Assembly (NCBI GenBank): GCA_936440205.1
Contig: OW387142.1
Span: forward strand, 20,302,736 to 20,366,735
Direction of reading: 5' to 3'
Length of the DNA: 64,000 bases
Source of the DNA: Lepidonotus clava
Lineage: Eukaryota > Annelida > Polychaeta > Phyllodocida > Polynoidae
In this document: piece by piece, positions 12,363 to 21,999 of the stretch
Numbering within the stretch: position 1 is the stretch's first letter
How the letters are laid out: each line of letters opens with the position of its first letter
The notes under the pieces: model-generated
What the model saw: only the letters and a program-made list of their open reading frames with translations
Database searches by the model: none
Told to the model about the DNA's origin: nothing
Position numbers and translations under genes: made by a program

Positions 12363-13480
12363 AATAAGGCCGTGTCTGGACGCCACCTATTGTTCTTCCT
12401 TATTGGGTGAGGTGCTTAGCGAAGCCACGAGAGGACCCTTAATCAAATCTAGGTATCTTATTTGCACTTTTGTTGATCGGCCATACATGTGACTGGGCTT
12501 AGAAGAGAGATTAACCGTGAAGGTGCGACAGATCATATAGATCTAAGTTGAAGATGTAGAAAACAAAACTGGTAACACCCAAAGAAGCATTGGTTGTCAT
12601 TTACAGGAAGGCAGTAGCCTCATGTATCTGGCAGTCTTTTTGTTCTTCGTGAGAGGTAGGCTGATCACCAGGGAATGTCGTTCCGTTTTTTTGCCATATA
12701 TGTCAAAAGAAGATGTCCTGTTCTGTCAATATTTAAGTCGATGTTTCACAAATCAACCATTATACATAGATATCACTCTACGTACATGTATATATATTAT
12801 AAATTCTTTAAATCGATTCAAGTTCGTATTATTAAAAGTATCTCTCACGAACATATTGAGCACTTTGGGATATGGAGAATATTAAATAACGTTTAGTCAG
12901 TTTATTTAGTATAAGTCTTAGTTTACATTTTATGTCTTAAAACGAGAAACTTCTTTTGTCAGTTTTTACAGCTTGTCAGTTTTTACAGCTTTTTAACTTT
13001 GACCCAAATAAAAAGTCGGAAAGTCGGAAAATAAAAAATGTCTTTCTCCTAAGACATTTTAACTGTTTCTTTCAAAGTTTCATGTCCTTATAATGATATC
13101 TTCCGACAGAAGAAATGAAACGGAAAAAACATGATTTATTTTAATATCTGTCTGTATACACTTTTATCTCTAGCATGTTTATAAGATTTCATATCACGGG
13201 ACAATACATTAAATAACTTTAATTTCAAATTTTGATGAACCATTCAACTATGCATATCAGATAATATGTCAAAACAGTATTGTGAGTGCTGGAAAATAGC
13301 CCCGTCTGACAGTCCTCTTGTTATCTCCTCATTTTTTCCACCCAGCAAGCCTGTCTATACTCCTTTCTTTCCCAAGTCGTTGGTCTCCCTGTCCAGCGCT
13401 CGTTGTAGTCGCCTTATGATAATGAGTATGTCGCTGCTAAGTGGGGCTGCAGTCAGGATTGGCGTGTGGTCAGCACAGAA
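12363..13480. other. Non-coding, no gene seen
   Basis: AT-rich. The frames at 12.62-12.9 kb overlap in two phases and have no motif. A two-fold AAGTCGGA repeat at about 13013 is the only small structure noticed. Confidence 0.4.
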
Positions 13481-13484
13481 TGGG

Positions 13485-13630
13485 TTGGGCGGGGGCGGGG
13501 CCGGACCAGCGGTCACCTGTCGCCGCACACATGGGAGAGAGGGCCCCGCCTAGGAGGAGGGGCAGGGGACAAGACGGGAACAGGTCTTAGTATATATACA
13601 GGTGTGCATGACGGAGAGTAGACCTTATCT
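13485..13630 (+). promoter_or_regulatory. Candidate core promoter: GC box plus TATA
   Basis: GGGCGGGGGCGGGGCC at 13488-13502 is a strong GC box. TATATATA at 13591-13598 lies about 90 bp after it and would place a start site near 13620-13630. The gene 1 coding exon has a 3' splice site at 18681/18682, so at least one upstream exon must exist on this strand, and this is the best-looking promoter before it. The link to gene 1 is inference. I could not pick a single 5' donor. Confidence 0.45.
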
Positions 13631-16017
13631 GCCCACCAGCCTCCCCATAGGCGAGCAGGCCCGAGAGTGCCTTGGACTAGCACTGCTCCGGCCACGCGTC
13701 TTCCTGCCAATGTCGCAAGGTCCAGGGGCCACTAGCTGAAGGAGCTGCAGTCATTCTGAGGATACTTCCACTTTCTTTAGGTTGGTCTACATTTAGAAAC
13801 GGGGTGATGCGTATCGCTTTTGTGTTCCTTATTTGATATTTACACGTGCGTGTGTGTGCGTGCATGTGTATAATGTATATAATGTAACCGAACGGACTTG
13901 CTAACACATATTTCACTGGTTGTCACTGGTATCTTCAAATGGCAGATAGATGATTGCACAGTTCATGGTGAAGTAATGAGAGCAAGTATAAGTTAGGGAA
14001 TCGGAGAAACCTTGTATCTTTAACATTTTTGATAAAGATAACTATTTTGTTTTAGTAAGATGTAGGCGGAGAGGGTGAATGTATGTCAAAATATTCTGTC
14101 ATTAAATGTAAACTAGGGTCTAAACAGGAAATCTGACACCCTGAACATATCGACGTTAGAAAATAAAATTATATTTGAATTTATATTCCCTATGTTCTGT
14201 TATTCCAGGCTGACAATGATCTAAGCAAGCATCATCAAATAAAGAAAAGTTTAACTATAACCTTTCATAAGATTTATAGGCTTTCATTATTAGATGTGCC
14301 TAAATGCTCCGCATGGTCTTTAGGCCCCCTGTCTATATTTAGACCAGTTCTACTTACCTCTTATGAGCGGCGGCCTTATTTTACCGAGGACGGCATTGTT
14401 GCGAAATTGAAAAATATTGTACATTGTAAACTTGGAGCAGCGCAAAGGGATAGAATTTACGCTGGAATTTGTGTCTAATGATTTCCGTCCTGGAGGTGGA
14501 CCTCAGTGGCAGACTCGGCATTCTATTGGGTTATTTCTTTCCCTCTCCATCATAACCGATGTTAATTAATTCACATTGCTCTGTTACAGACAGTGTTATG
14601 TGTGTTTGATATAGCTGCCACCTCCCCTGTCTACAACCATATTATTATTATATTTGAGGATGGAAATACTGATATTGTCTTTGCCTCTACTGAGAGTGAA
14701 CAAGACAACACTCGTGCTACATTCCTTGGGTTGTTCTTTGTAATTATAGGCAAAAAGAATTGCCTAAACAATCGGAGAGAAAAAAACACAAAAATATAGG
14801 AGCGTGTACACTAGTGCCCCTATAATCTTTGGATTTCACATCTTTAGTTCAAAGTTCTAAGATGCTTGGAAACTCAGGCCACTCAGTAGTACTCACAATA
14901 TAATTGTAAAGGAGGCTGGTGACAGTCTTCTGACATTCATCCGTATTTCTTTTATGCTGATAATTTGTCTTCTTTCTTAACTACAGTATGCTGGTCTCTC
15001 ATTTTATCTGAAGCTCTTATCCAAAATAACGTATTGAAAACCCTTTTCAAAAGTGCTTTGTCTCAACAGAGAGACCTAAGTGAACGATGACCAACATATT
15101 CTAGCGAAATCACAACCCGAGCTAAATAAGAATTAAAGATATGGATAGTATGAAGTGATGGTACAAGCACAGCATTGTGAAAAGTGGTAAGAAACATACT
15201 GTAGTTAAGAAAGAAGACAAACTGCTTCTAATGTTATGAATGAAAACCGATATAACATTCAATATAAAAACCTTTCAGATTGTTCATAATAGGGGATTGG
15301 TTTCAGTATCCTACTTATAATTTATTTCCTTACACTGAGATCAGTGTTTTTCATATTGGTTCTTAGAACAGATTTCCTAACACTGAGACCACCTATAATT
15401 TGGAGCTACATGCTCCATAAAGCCCCTTCTGCTTCGCTTATAGTTTTGTTTTAAAAACTTTGTAATTTTTTTATTTTCGAAAATAAACAATGATCATGCA
15501 TTAAGGAGCATGCATTGCTAGGCTAAAAACTTCTAGATATCATTCTTGTTCTCCGATCGCAGAACGATCCAATACTTACTCTAATTTGGCAGAGTAATGA
15601 GTCAAAAACAGCCTAGAAGTCCATCCCCTTCAAGCATCATTAGATCAGGTTCTGCCAGGTCATTCTACAGATCGCAAAGCAATCTGTTGATCCTCTGATA
15701 AATCAGAGTAGCCATTCATTGAAAAAGGCTGATAACTTGCCCTATACCGACTATGGCTGGAGCATAAGATCCCAGAACTCAGCTTAGAATTTTTTTTTCA
15801 ATTGTCAGTTACTACCGTCAATCTACTTGGAGAGTGTGAGTTTTACTAGAGGATTCCAATGGGGGAAACCTTTTCTGAAAAAAGCCCAACTGCGATGAGT
15901 GGATGGCTGGTGTTGATATAAAATGTTCCTTATATGGAAGTGGGAATTCCCATATATTTTTGTCGTTGATTGAAGAGTGAAGACTGTATGGGGATAAGGG
16001 GGTTAAGTGGGTGAAAT
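13631..16017. other. Non-coding, probably gene 1 5' intron
   Basis: No motif-bearing ORF. If the promoter at 13.5 kb serves gene 1, this is transcribed intron. Two loosely similar imperfect hairpin-forming stretches containing ATCGCA lie near 15555-15605 and 15668-15715. Confidence 0.35.
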
Positions 16018-16300
16018 AGCAAAGCTAGAGCCAAGCTAGGGCAAAGCTAGGGCAAAGCTAGGGCAAAGGGATGAAGAGGGTGAAGGGCAAAGCTAGGGCA
16101 AAGCTTGAGCAAAGCTAGGGCAAAGCTAGGGTAAAGGGGTGAAGAGGGCAAAGGAGCATAGCTAGGGAAAAGCTAGGGCAAAAGGATGAAGTGGCAAAGG
16201 AGCAAAGCTATGGCAAAACTAGGACAAAGCCATGGCAAAGCCAGGTGAAAAAGGGTGAATAGGGCAAAGGTGCAATGCTAGGGCAAAGCTAGGGTTTAGG
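16018..16300. repeat. Minisatellite, 11-bp unit GCTAGGGCAAA
   Basis: Many perfect and near-perfect copies of GCTAGGGCAAA, interspersed with GGGATGAAGAGGGTGAA-type spacers. The spacers themselves recur (about 16067, 16137, 16186, 16250), so the array has a higher-order pattern. Confidence 0.9.
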
Positions 16301-16676
16301 AAACTAGGGCTGTTGTATGGGTATATTATAATTCCTGGCCACAGGACCAACTGAACTCAGTTCGAATGTCATGGCTTAGAGAGGTGCCATAGCACTACCA
16401 CTGTCTGGTCATAGTCAAAATCACTACCATGCCATAGGGTACAACCCCATGGTTGTTGTAATGACGATATATGGTAAATATGAATTATATCTACTCCACA
16501 CCCCAATAAGACCCAACAGTCCAGTCATACATCTTTATCTTCCCAAGATCTACGACTGAACTCAACTGTCATGAAAAACACTAGGACTGGTGTCATAGAC
16601 CTATGTCGCACTACAGGACTGAGCCCAACTCAACTCAACTCGACTGTCAAGTTGAATTGTGCAGTGTGGCCGGCCC

Positions 16677-17023
16677 AGGGAGCCAAAACCAATAAATTTC
16701 CAAAATTTCCAAAACTCAGATAAGTCTGGAAATATGTTAGATGAGTCTAGTAAAGGTCTGTGGTAAAGTATTAGCTGTGAAAACTAGCTCAAACTGAATT
16801 AGAATGCCACAAGAGATGGTAATATTTACATTTGTTTGTAAACAAACCCTATCTTTGCAGATCCATATCAATTGATTTGAGCAAGAAAAATGTGTTTTTA
16901 ATGATGTTTTAACATATTTCATGGTTTAGATTTTATCATGGGCCAGAAATAGGCTCAAGGAATGGATTTTTATGATTATTTAAGTTTGGAAAATTTCATT
17001 GAATTTATTGGTTTTGGCTCCCT
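16677..17023. mobile_element. MITE, 347 bp
   Basis: Left end AGGGAGCCAAAACCAATAAA and right end TTTATTGGTTTTGGCTCCCT are perfect inverse complements over 20 bp, with partial pairing further in. It sits in the presumed gene 1 intron. No flanking target duplication was recognised. Confidence 0.75.
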
Positions 17024-17910
17024 TTAACAATAGATCCAAAAGTTACAAGGGTTTACTAAGAACCAGTATCTGAAAATCAGTTACACTTATCTTTCCTATC
17101 AACTCTAACTATGGGACTTTTTGGGCATCACTGCAAGTCTGTTAGTAATGACATCACATCTTCATCTGCTGGTTCCCAATGTACTCTTACAGCCTTCACT
17201 GTGTCTATACTGTGGCCTGTTATCAGACTGGAAACCAGCCAGATTTCTTTAAAAAAAATTCCTGATTTTTCTTGAAAATCTTGAGACGGATATTACTAGG
17301 TACCACACATGATTTTTTAAAAATGGGTTTAGACTTCATTTGAAAAGAGATAGAAATAAGGTAGATCAAAGGGCATACAAAAATAACTGAATAAAGAAAA
17401 TTGAAGTATTTTTTGTTTTTTTTTATTAAAAAATTTTCTGAATAAAAAAAATATTAAGCCTAAAAAAGTTATTTGCTATGTGCGCTTTCACCATAAAGAA
17501 TTGAAATACGTCACCCACATATCGAGGTAGCCCTTGGAATAAGCTTTCATTTGATACCCAACATGTCAATATTCATTAATTCTAAGTACCCTTAAATCCC
17601 CAAAAAGGGTTTTAAAAAGTGGTCATTTTGTCAAAAATAAGCATTTTTTTTGCCCCCAAAGGACTTTTTGTTAAAAATACCATTATTACATATGGAAACC
17701 CGTAGGGTAACAGTAAAGTGTACAGATGCATAGAAATAAGTATAAATATTATTATGTGAAAAATCAATCTTTTGAACTTATTTTCATCGGGACTCCGGGC
17801 ATGAGGGAACCCACTGGTCTACTTTTGTGTTTACAGGTGCTCCTCCCGTCCGGCGGCGCATCCCCCCCCCCCCCCCAAGCCCCACCGTGGGCCTTGTGTC
17901 ACCAAATACT
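17024..17910. other. Non-coding, probable intron
   Basis: No coding motif. Overlapping frames near 17.7-18.0 kb read through a poly-C run and the MITE that follows and are not credible. A run of about 15 C lies near 17863-17877. Confidence 0.35.
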
Positions 17911-18263
17911 CCAGGGGGGGCGCCCAAGAAAAAGTTACGAAATTTCGTAGAAGGGTTTTTGCCCATTTTTCGTGGCTACGATAGAAAAAGCTCCCCAGAA
18001 AAAAAATGTACGAAAATTTCGTGGACATTAAAATTCAGTGAAAATCACACTTAAACCATTCACGATATATATAAATCTACCTAAAATACTATCTAATGTG
18101 CGTTTGAAATACATTGGGACACTTTGAGATTGTATAATTTAGAACAAAATCCACGAAATTTCTCTTTTCTCAAATTCCACGATAGATCAACCCTCCTATC
18201 GTGGCGTTTATAACTTTTCGTGGCCGCGGTTTTTCGTAGATTTTTTTTGGTCGCCCCCCTAGG
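17911..18263. mobile_element. MITE, about 353 bp
   Basis: Left end CCAGGGGGGGCGCCCAAGAA pairs with the right end read in reverse, CCTAGGGGGGCGACCAAAAA. Inside, TTTCGTGGCTACGATAG near the left and a CTATCGTGGC plus TTTTCGTGGCCGCGG set near the right extend the inverted repeat. It lies about 420 bp before the gene 1 splice acceptor. Confidence 0.7.
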
Positions 18264-18671
18264 TTGAGTTGGCATAATATCAGGAGGTTTTAATTGGCAA
18301 TTTTTAAACCAATTATCTTCAGTTTTCAGGCACATATTCATGATGGTATCTTACCACAATTATTGGAGGGATAAATTTCATGTATTTAATCATTTCCGAG
18401 TAGTGTGTGTCCAGTTTGACATCATTTTGAGATTTTTTTTTGGTTTGATATTTACAATAACGAAAACAAAATTGAGAGTAAAACCTTAAAAGTCTGGAGA
18501 TTTTGTCCTTAAAGTGGAAGATCAGGAGAATTATGCAAAAAAGGCAAGAAAAATGGTGTCATTTTTTGGAGATATACCGTCAAAATATCAAATCTGAAAA
18601 CCTTGACTGTGTCGCCTGTCCATTTTGAGGCTTTGCTTTCGAGATCACCGGGATAACCATCTTGTGTTTTT

Positions 18672-18708
18672 GTTTTTGCAGGTATCCTGATGTCATCACG
18701 GTAGCACT
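18672..18708 (+). promoter_or_regulatory. Splice acceptor, short 5' UTR and uORF of gene 1
   Basis: TGTTTTTGTTTTTGCAG is a strong polypyrimidine tract and AG acceptor, putting the exon start at 18682. The remaining 27 nt of 5' UTR contain a complete upstream ORF, ATG TCA TCA CGG TAG at 18690-18704. It encodes MSSR, is out of frame with the main start and ends 4 nt before it. In animals such minimal uORFs commonly reduce or condition translation of the main frame. Confidence 0.7.
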
Positions 18709-21700
18709 ATGGTGGAGATGGTTAGTCGCCGGCTCCAGCAGCGGTTGCTGTCTCCGGGCGGCAGCCAGCTGTGTGGGGCCATGCGCGAGGCCATCCTCAC
18801 TCTGTGCCGCGACAACCTGTCCTATGGTGGCCAGGTGGAGGTTGACGGCATCATCTGCATCACAGGCCCACATGATGGCCAGCAGCTCGTTGTCAAGGTG
18901 CACGAGCTGCTCGACAACGACAAGTGGGTGGGAAAACCCCAGGCTGAGGATGGTGGCCGGGCCAGTGAAGGTGGAGGTGAAGCTGGGCCCGAGAGACGAC
19001 CCAACAGCCGGCCGTCAGCTGAGGACAGTGGCGGGGAACAACAGGGGCCGCTGCCTCCACGCCAGGGGGGAGGGGAGAACAGCAGTCCGAGCAACACCTC
19101 ATCGACCACCGCGGGCACCAGAGAGAGACCAACCAGCCCTGGCAGTGTCACCAGAGAAGAAGACCAGCAGCAGGACAACAGTTTTGGGGACATCAAGGAC
19201 GTGGACATGGAGAGGGAGGCTTCAGCAGCTGATGAGGAGGGACAGGAGGACGGGGAGGTGGGAGAAGAGGAGGAGCCTGGCATGTCTGACCTCTACGGCA
19301 GTGACGGGCTCAAGTCGGGGCAGGGGCAGGAGGTGCAGGCACTTGACCTTAGGATAGACTCGCCAGCAGCCCGCATCAAACAGGAACCCATGGAGTTTGA
19401 AGACCACCACCACCGCTATCATCCCTATGGCAGCAGCAGTAGCGGCAGCAGCATCTTCCAGTCCAGCTCGACGCAGGACGCTGGTCGGTTTGAGGGCAGC
19501 TTGAGCGGAGGTGGGTCCGGAGCAGGCAGTGCCACCACTGCCGGAGACGACTGGCACTCTGCAGCAGAGTGTACGAGTGGCATTAGGCGGGCGAGAAGCA
19601 GCAGCCCGCATACGCCCCATACACCACTACTTGTGCCTTTCCTGGGTCCCACCCACTATCACCATCCCCAACACCCATCCCAACTTCCCGACATGGCCGA
19701 GACAGCTGTCTCCGCCCAGCCGGGGGCCTCTCCCTTCATGGACTCGCGCCTCCGGCACCTGTTGGCCAAGATGCCCTACTCCAAGCCCCACCCTGGCCTG
19801 CCCTTCCTACATAGAAGGCCCTTGTTCCCAACCATGTCAGTGCTGCACTCTGGCGCTCCCGAGTGCAAGGCCTGTGGCTTTACGTTTGCCCAAGTGGAGC
19901 TCCTGAAGGAGCATAACGAGGCCGTACATGCAGTCTTCACGTGCAGCGTGTGTTACCGAACCTTCACATCACGCTCCAACCTTGACCGCCATTCACGCCT
20001 CCACACAGGCCACAAGCCTTACATCTGCGTCAAGTGCGGCAAAGCTTTCTCACGCAAGGACCATTTGACAAATCACTCGGCCAAGCATGCCTTCAAATGT
20101 GGCAAGTGCCTGAAGCGTTTTGTGGAGCGGGAAGCCTTGCAGGGGCACTACGACCAGGACCACCAGGTGGCCCTCACCAACATCTGCGAGCACTGTAACA
20201 AGGGCTTCTCCGACCCGGCCGTCTTCACCGAGCATCTCAAGAGTCATCCCGAGTACCTCGGTGGCTCCAAGATCCACCCCAAGCACAAGCCATTCGCCTG
20301 CAATGAGTGCAACTACGTGTGTGCCGACAAGCTGCAGCTGCTGAAGCACAGTCAGTTACATGGGGAGAGTGGGCAGAACCTTGTCTACAACTGCCTCGCT
20401 TGTGGAGAGAGCTTCAGTGACCCTCTTCTCTACAGCCAGCACTTTGAGGGCCACCAGGATCAGACGGACATCTTTGAGTGCTGCATCTGTCGCAAGATGT
20501 GCCGCACGTGGCGCGACCTGAAGCAGCACGAACAGAGCCACCTGCACCCCTCCTCACGGGGCCCCACCCTCGCCTGTCCAATCTGCTACATCATTTTCGA
20601 CAACCCAGATGTACTCTCCGAACACATGCAGTCGCACGACCCTATGGACCTGGAGGACGCCTTCCCCTGCAACGTGTGCAACGAAGTCTTCCCCTCCCCC
20701 GAGGCCTTGCAGAAGCATGAGCAGGAGGAGAAGCACTATGTCAAGAAAGCCTTCACCTCGCCGCACCACCCACTGTCCTCGCCTGTCAGCTCGCCACTTG
20801 CCATGCCACACCAAAGATCCACCTCCAGTCCCGGCTTGCTCTCAGCTGACCGCGCCTTCCTCTCCTCTGTGGGCGACTCTGACAGCAATGACTCTGACGA
20901 GGAGCTGGACGTCATTGCTGTTGATGAGACGCCCTTGCCAGCTGGCGCTAACGTCAAAGAAGAAGCACCGCCAATAGAGGATAAGGACGCTGAGATCAAG
21001 TCCAAGGGCTTCGTCATTACGGAGAACCCGATGCCAGTTATCCAAGTATCGACCAACTCAGAGCCAGAAGCTGACGTGAATGCCAGTCACCACCCTGCGT
21101 CCCAGCCAGATGAGGTGGACTCGTCGGATCCCCCTGTTCCCTGCCGCTCTCACTCCTCGTCGTCATCAGCATCATCAGCTTCCTCCGCTTTGTCGGCCTC
21201 CATCTCATCTGTGGCCACCCTGCCCGTTGCCCCGCCCTCTGCTGCTGTTTTCCCTGACCGGTCGCCAGTACACCAGCCTCCAGTAGGGCTGTCTCCACCA
21301 CCCCTGCCCCTCCTGCCGCCCCATGGCCCTCTGTCACACCTCATGGCCACCCGCAGCCCGCAGCCCTCCCCAGACCCTTCCCTCATGTCGTCAGCTGCCT
21401 CCTGGTTGCCTTCCCCATACCATAACCACAACAACTCGGCCTATGCTTTCCCTCCAGTCGGCCCCCCACTCACCGAGTATGCCTGTCCCATGTGTGAAGC
21501 CAAGCTGCTGTCCTTCCACGACTTCGAGACACACTGTTTCAGTGACCACTTCCGCTACCCGTGCATGTACTGTACCAAGACCTTCGCCCAGAAGGCCAAT
21601 CGCGACCGCCATGTCTGCATCCACACCGGGGAGAAGCCCTACCCGTGTCCCGAATGTGACCAGAAGTTTGCACGCGGTGACAAGCTTAAAATCCACCGCA

Positions 21701-21999
21701 CTAAGTGGCACAACATCCAGTTCCCCTCAACATACAACCGCCCAAAGGACGCGACTGGCAGCGGCGACTGGCCCAGCGGTCGGCGGAGGGAGGGTAGCGG
21801 AAGGGGCGACAGCGACGACATGATGACCACCGCCGGTTCTCAAAAGGATGCGAGCTCCGGGCGGTGGTCTGATCCTGACTCCCAGGACCGGGTGTCCGGG
21901 GCAGGCGACAGGGGCCTCCTGGAGGGACAAGGAGCTCCCTTTGTAGGTATCAAGGAAGAACGCCTTGCTTCAACCAGTGCAAGCGTTTTTCCGGAATAA
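18709..21999 (+). CDS. C2H2 zinc-finger protein, 13 fingers (gene 1)
   Basis: Predicted nuclear DNA-binding protein of 1096 residues, encoded in one GC-rich exon. An N-terminal block (residues about 26-70, REAILTLC...EVDGIICI...VVKVHE) is shared with the zinc-finger protein encoded at 45.3-47.5 kb. A disordered acidic and Ser/Gly-rich stretch follows (about 75-375). Ten C2H2 fingers span residues 386-676, ligands from C386/C389/H402/H407 to C654/C657/H670/H676. A second Ser/Pro-rich linker precedes three fingers at 926-1001 that include a TGEKPY linker. Three SUMO consensus sites are visible: IKQE (K224), VKEE (K750) and IKEE (K1082). ALDLR near 215 weakly resembles a CtBP-binding motif. The ATG at 18709 is the first in-frame Met after the acceptor at 18682. 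I do not recognise an orthologue. A chromatin or transcription role is inferred from the fingers. Target DNA is unknown. Confidence 0.93.
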   Translation: MVEMVSRRLQQRLLSPGGSQLCGAMREAILTLCRDNLSYGGQVEVDGIICITGPHDGQQLVVKVHELLDNDKWVGKPQAEDGGRASEGGGEAGPERRPNSRPSAEDSGGEQQGPLPPRQGGGENSSPSNTSSTTAGTRERPTSPGSVTREEDQQQDNSFGDIKDVDMEREASAADEEGQEDGEVGEEEEPGMSDLYGSDGLKSGQGQEVQALDLRIDSPAARIKQEPMEFEDHHHRYHPYGSSSSGSSIFQSSSTQDAGRFEGSLSGGGSGAGSATTAGDDWHSAAECTSGIRRARSSSPHTPHTPLLVPFLGPTHYHHPQHPSQLPDMAETAVSAQPGASPFMDSRLRHLLAKMPYSKPHPGLPFLHRRPLFPTMSVLHSGAPECKACGFTFAQVELLKEHNEAVHAVFTCSVCYRTFTSRSNLDRHSRLHTGHKPYICVKCGKAFSRKDHLTNHSAKHAFKCGKCLKRFVEREALQGHYDQDHQVALTNICEHCNKGFSDPAVFTEHLKSHPEYLGGSKIHPKHKPFACNECNYVCADKLQLLKHSQLHGESGQNLVYNCLACGESFSDPLLYSQHFEGHQDQTDIFECCICRKMCRTWRDLKQHEQSHLHPSSRGPTLACPICYIIFDNPDVLSEHMQSHDPMDLEDAFPCNVCNEVFPSPEALQKHEQEEKHYVKKAFTSPHHPLSSPVSSPLAMPHQRSTSSPGLLSADRAFLSSVGDSDSNDSDEELDVIAVDETPLPAGANVKEEAPPIEDKDAEIKSKGFVITENPMPVIQVSTNSEPEADVNASHHPASQPDEVDSSDPPVPCRSHSSSSSASSASSALSASISSVATLPVAPPSAAVFPDRSPVHQPPVGLSPPPLPLLPPHGPLSHLMATRSPQPSPDPSLMSSAASWLPSPYHNHNNSAYAFPPVGPPLTEYACPMCEAKLLSFHDFETHCFSDHFRYPCMYCTKTFAQKANRDRHVCIHTGEKPYPCPECDQKFARGDKLKIHRTKWHNIQFPSTYNRPKDATGSGDWPSGRRREGSGRGDSDDMMTTAGSQKDASSGRWSDPDSQDRVSGAGDRGLLEGQGAPFVGIKEERLASTSASVFPE

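Noticed and set aside
15555-15715. Tandem pair of structured ATCGCA-containing hairpins
   Set aside because: Pairing is weak and similarity between the two stretches is too low to call a repeat or RNA element.
18662-19357. 231-codon frame overlapping the start of gene 1 in another phase
   Set aside because: It is a by-product of the GC-rich zinc-finger coding exon, starts inside the intron and has no motif. The same holds for the many minus-strand frames over 18.8-21.9 kb and the plus-strand frames over 45.3-47.5 kb.
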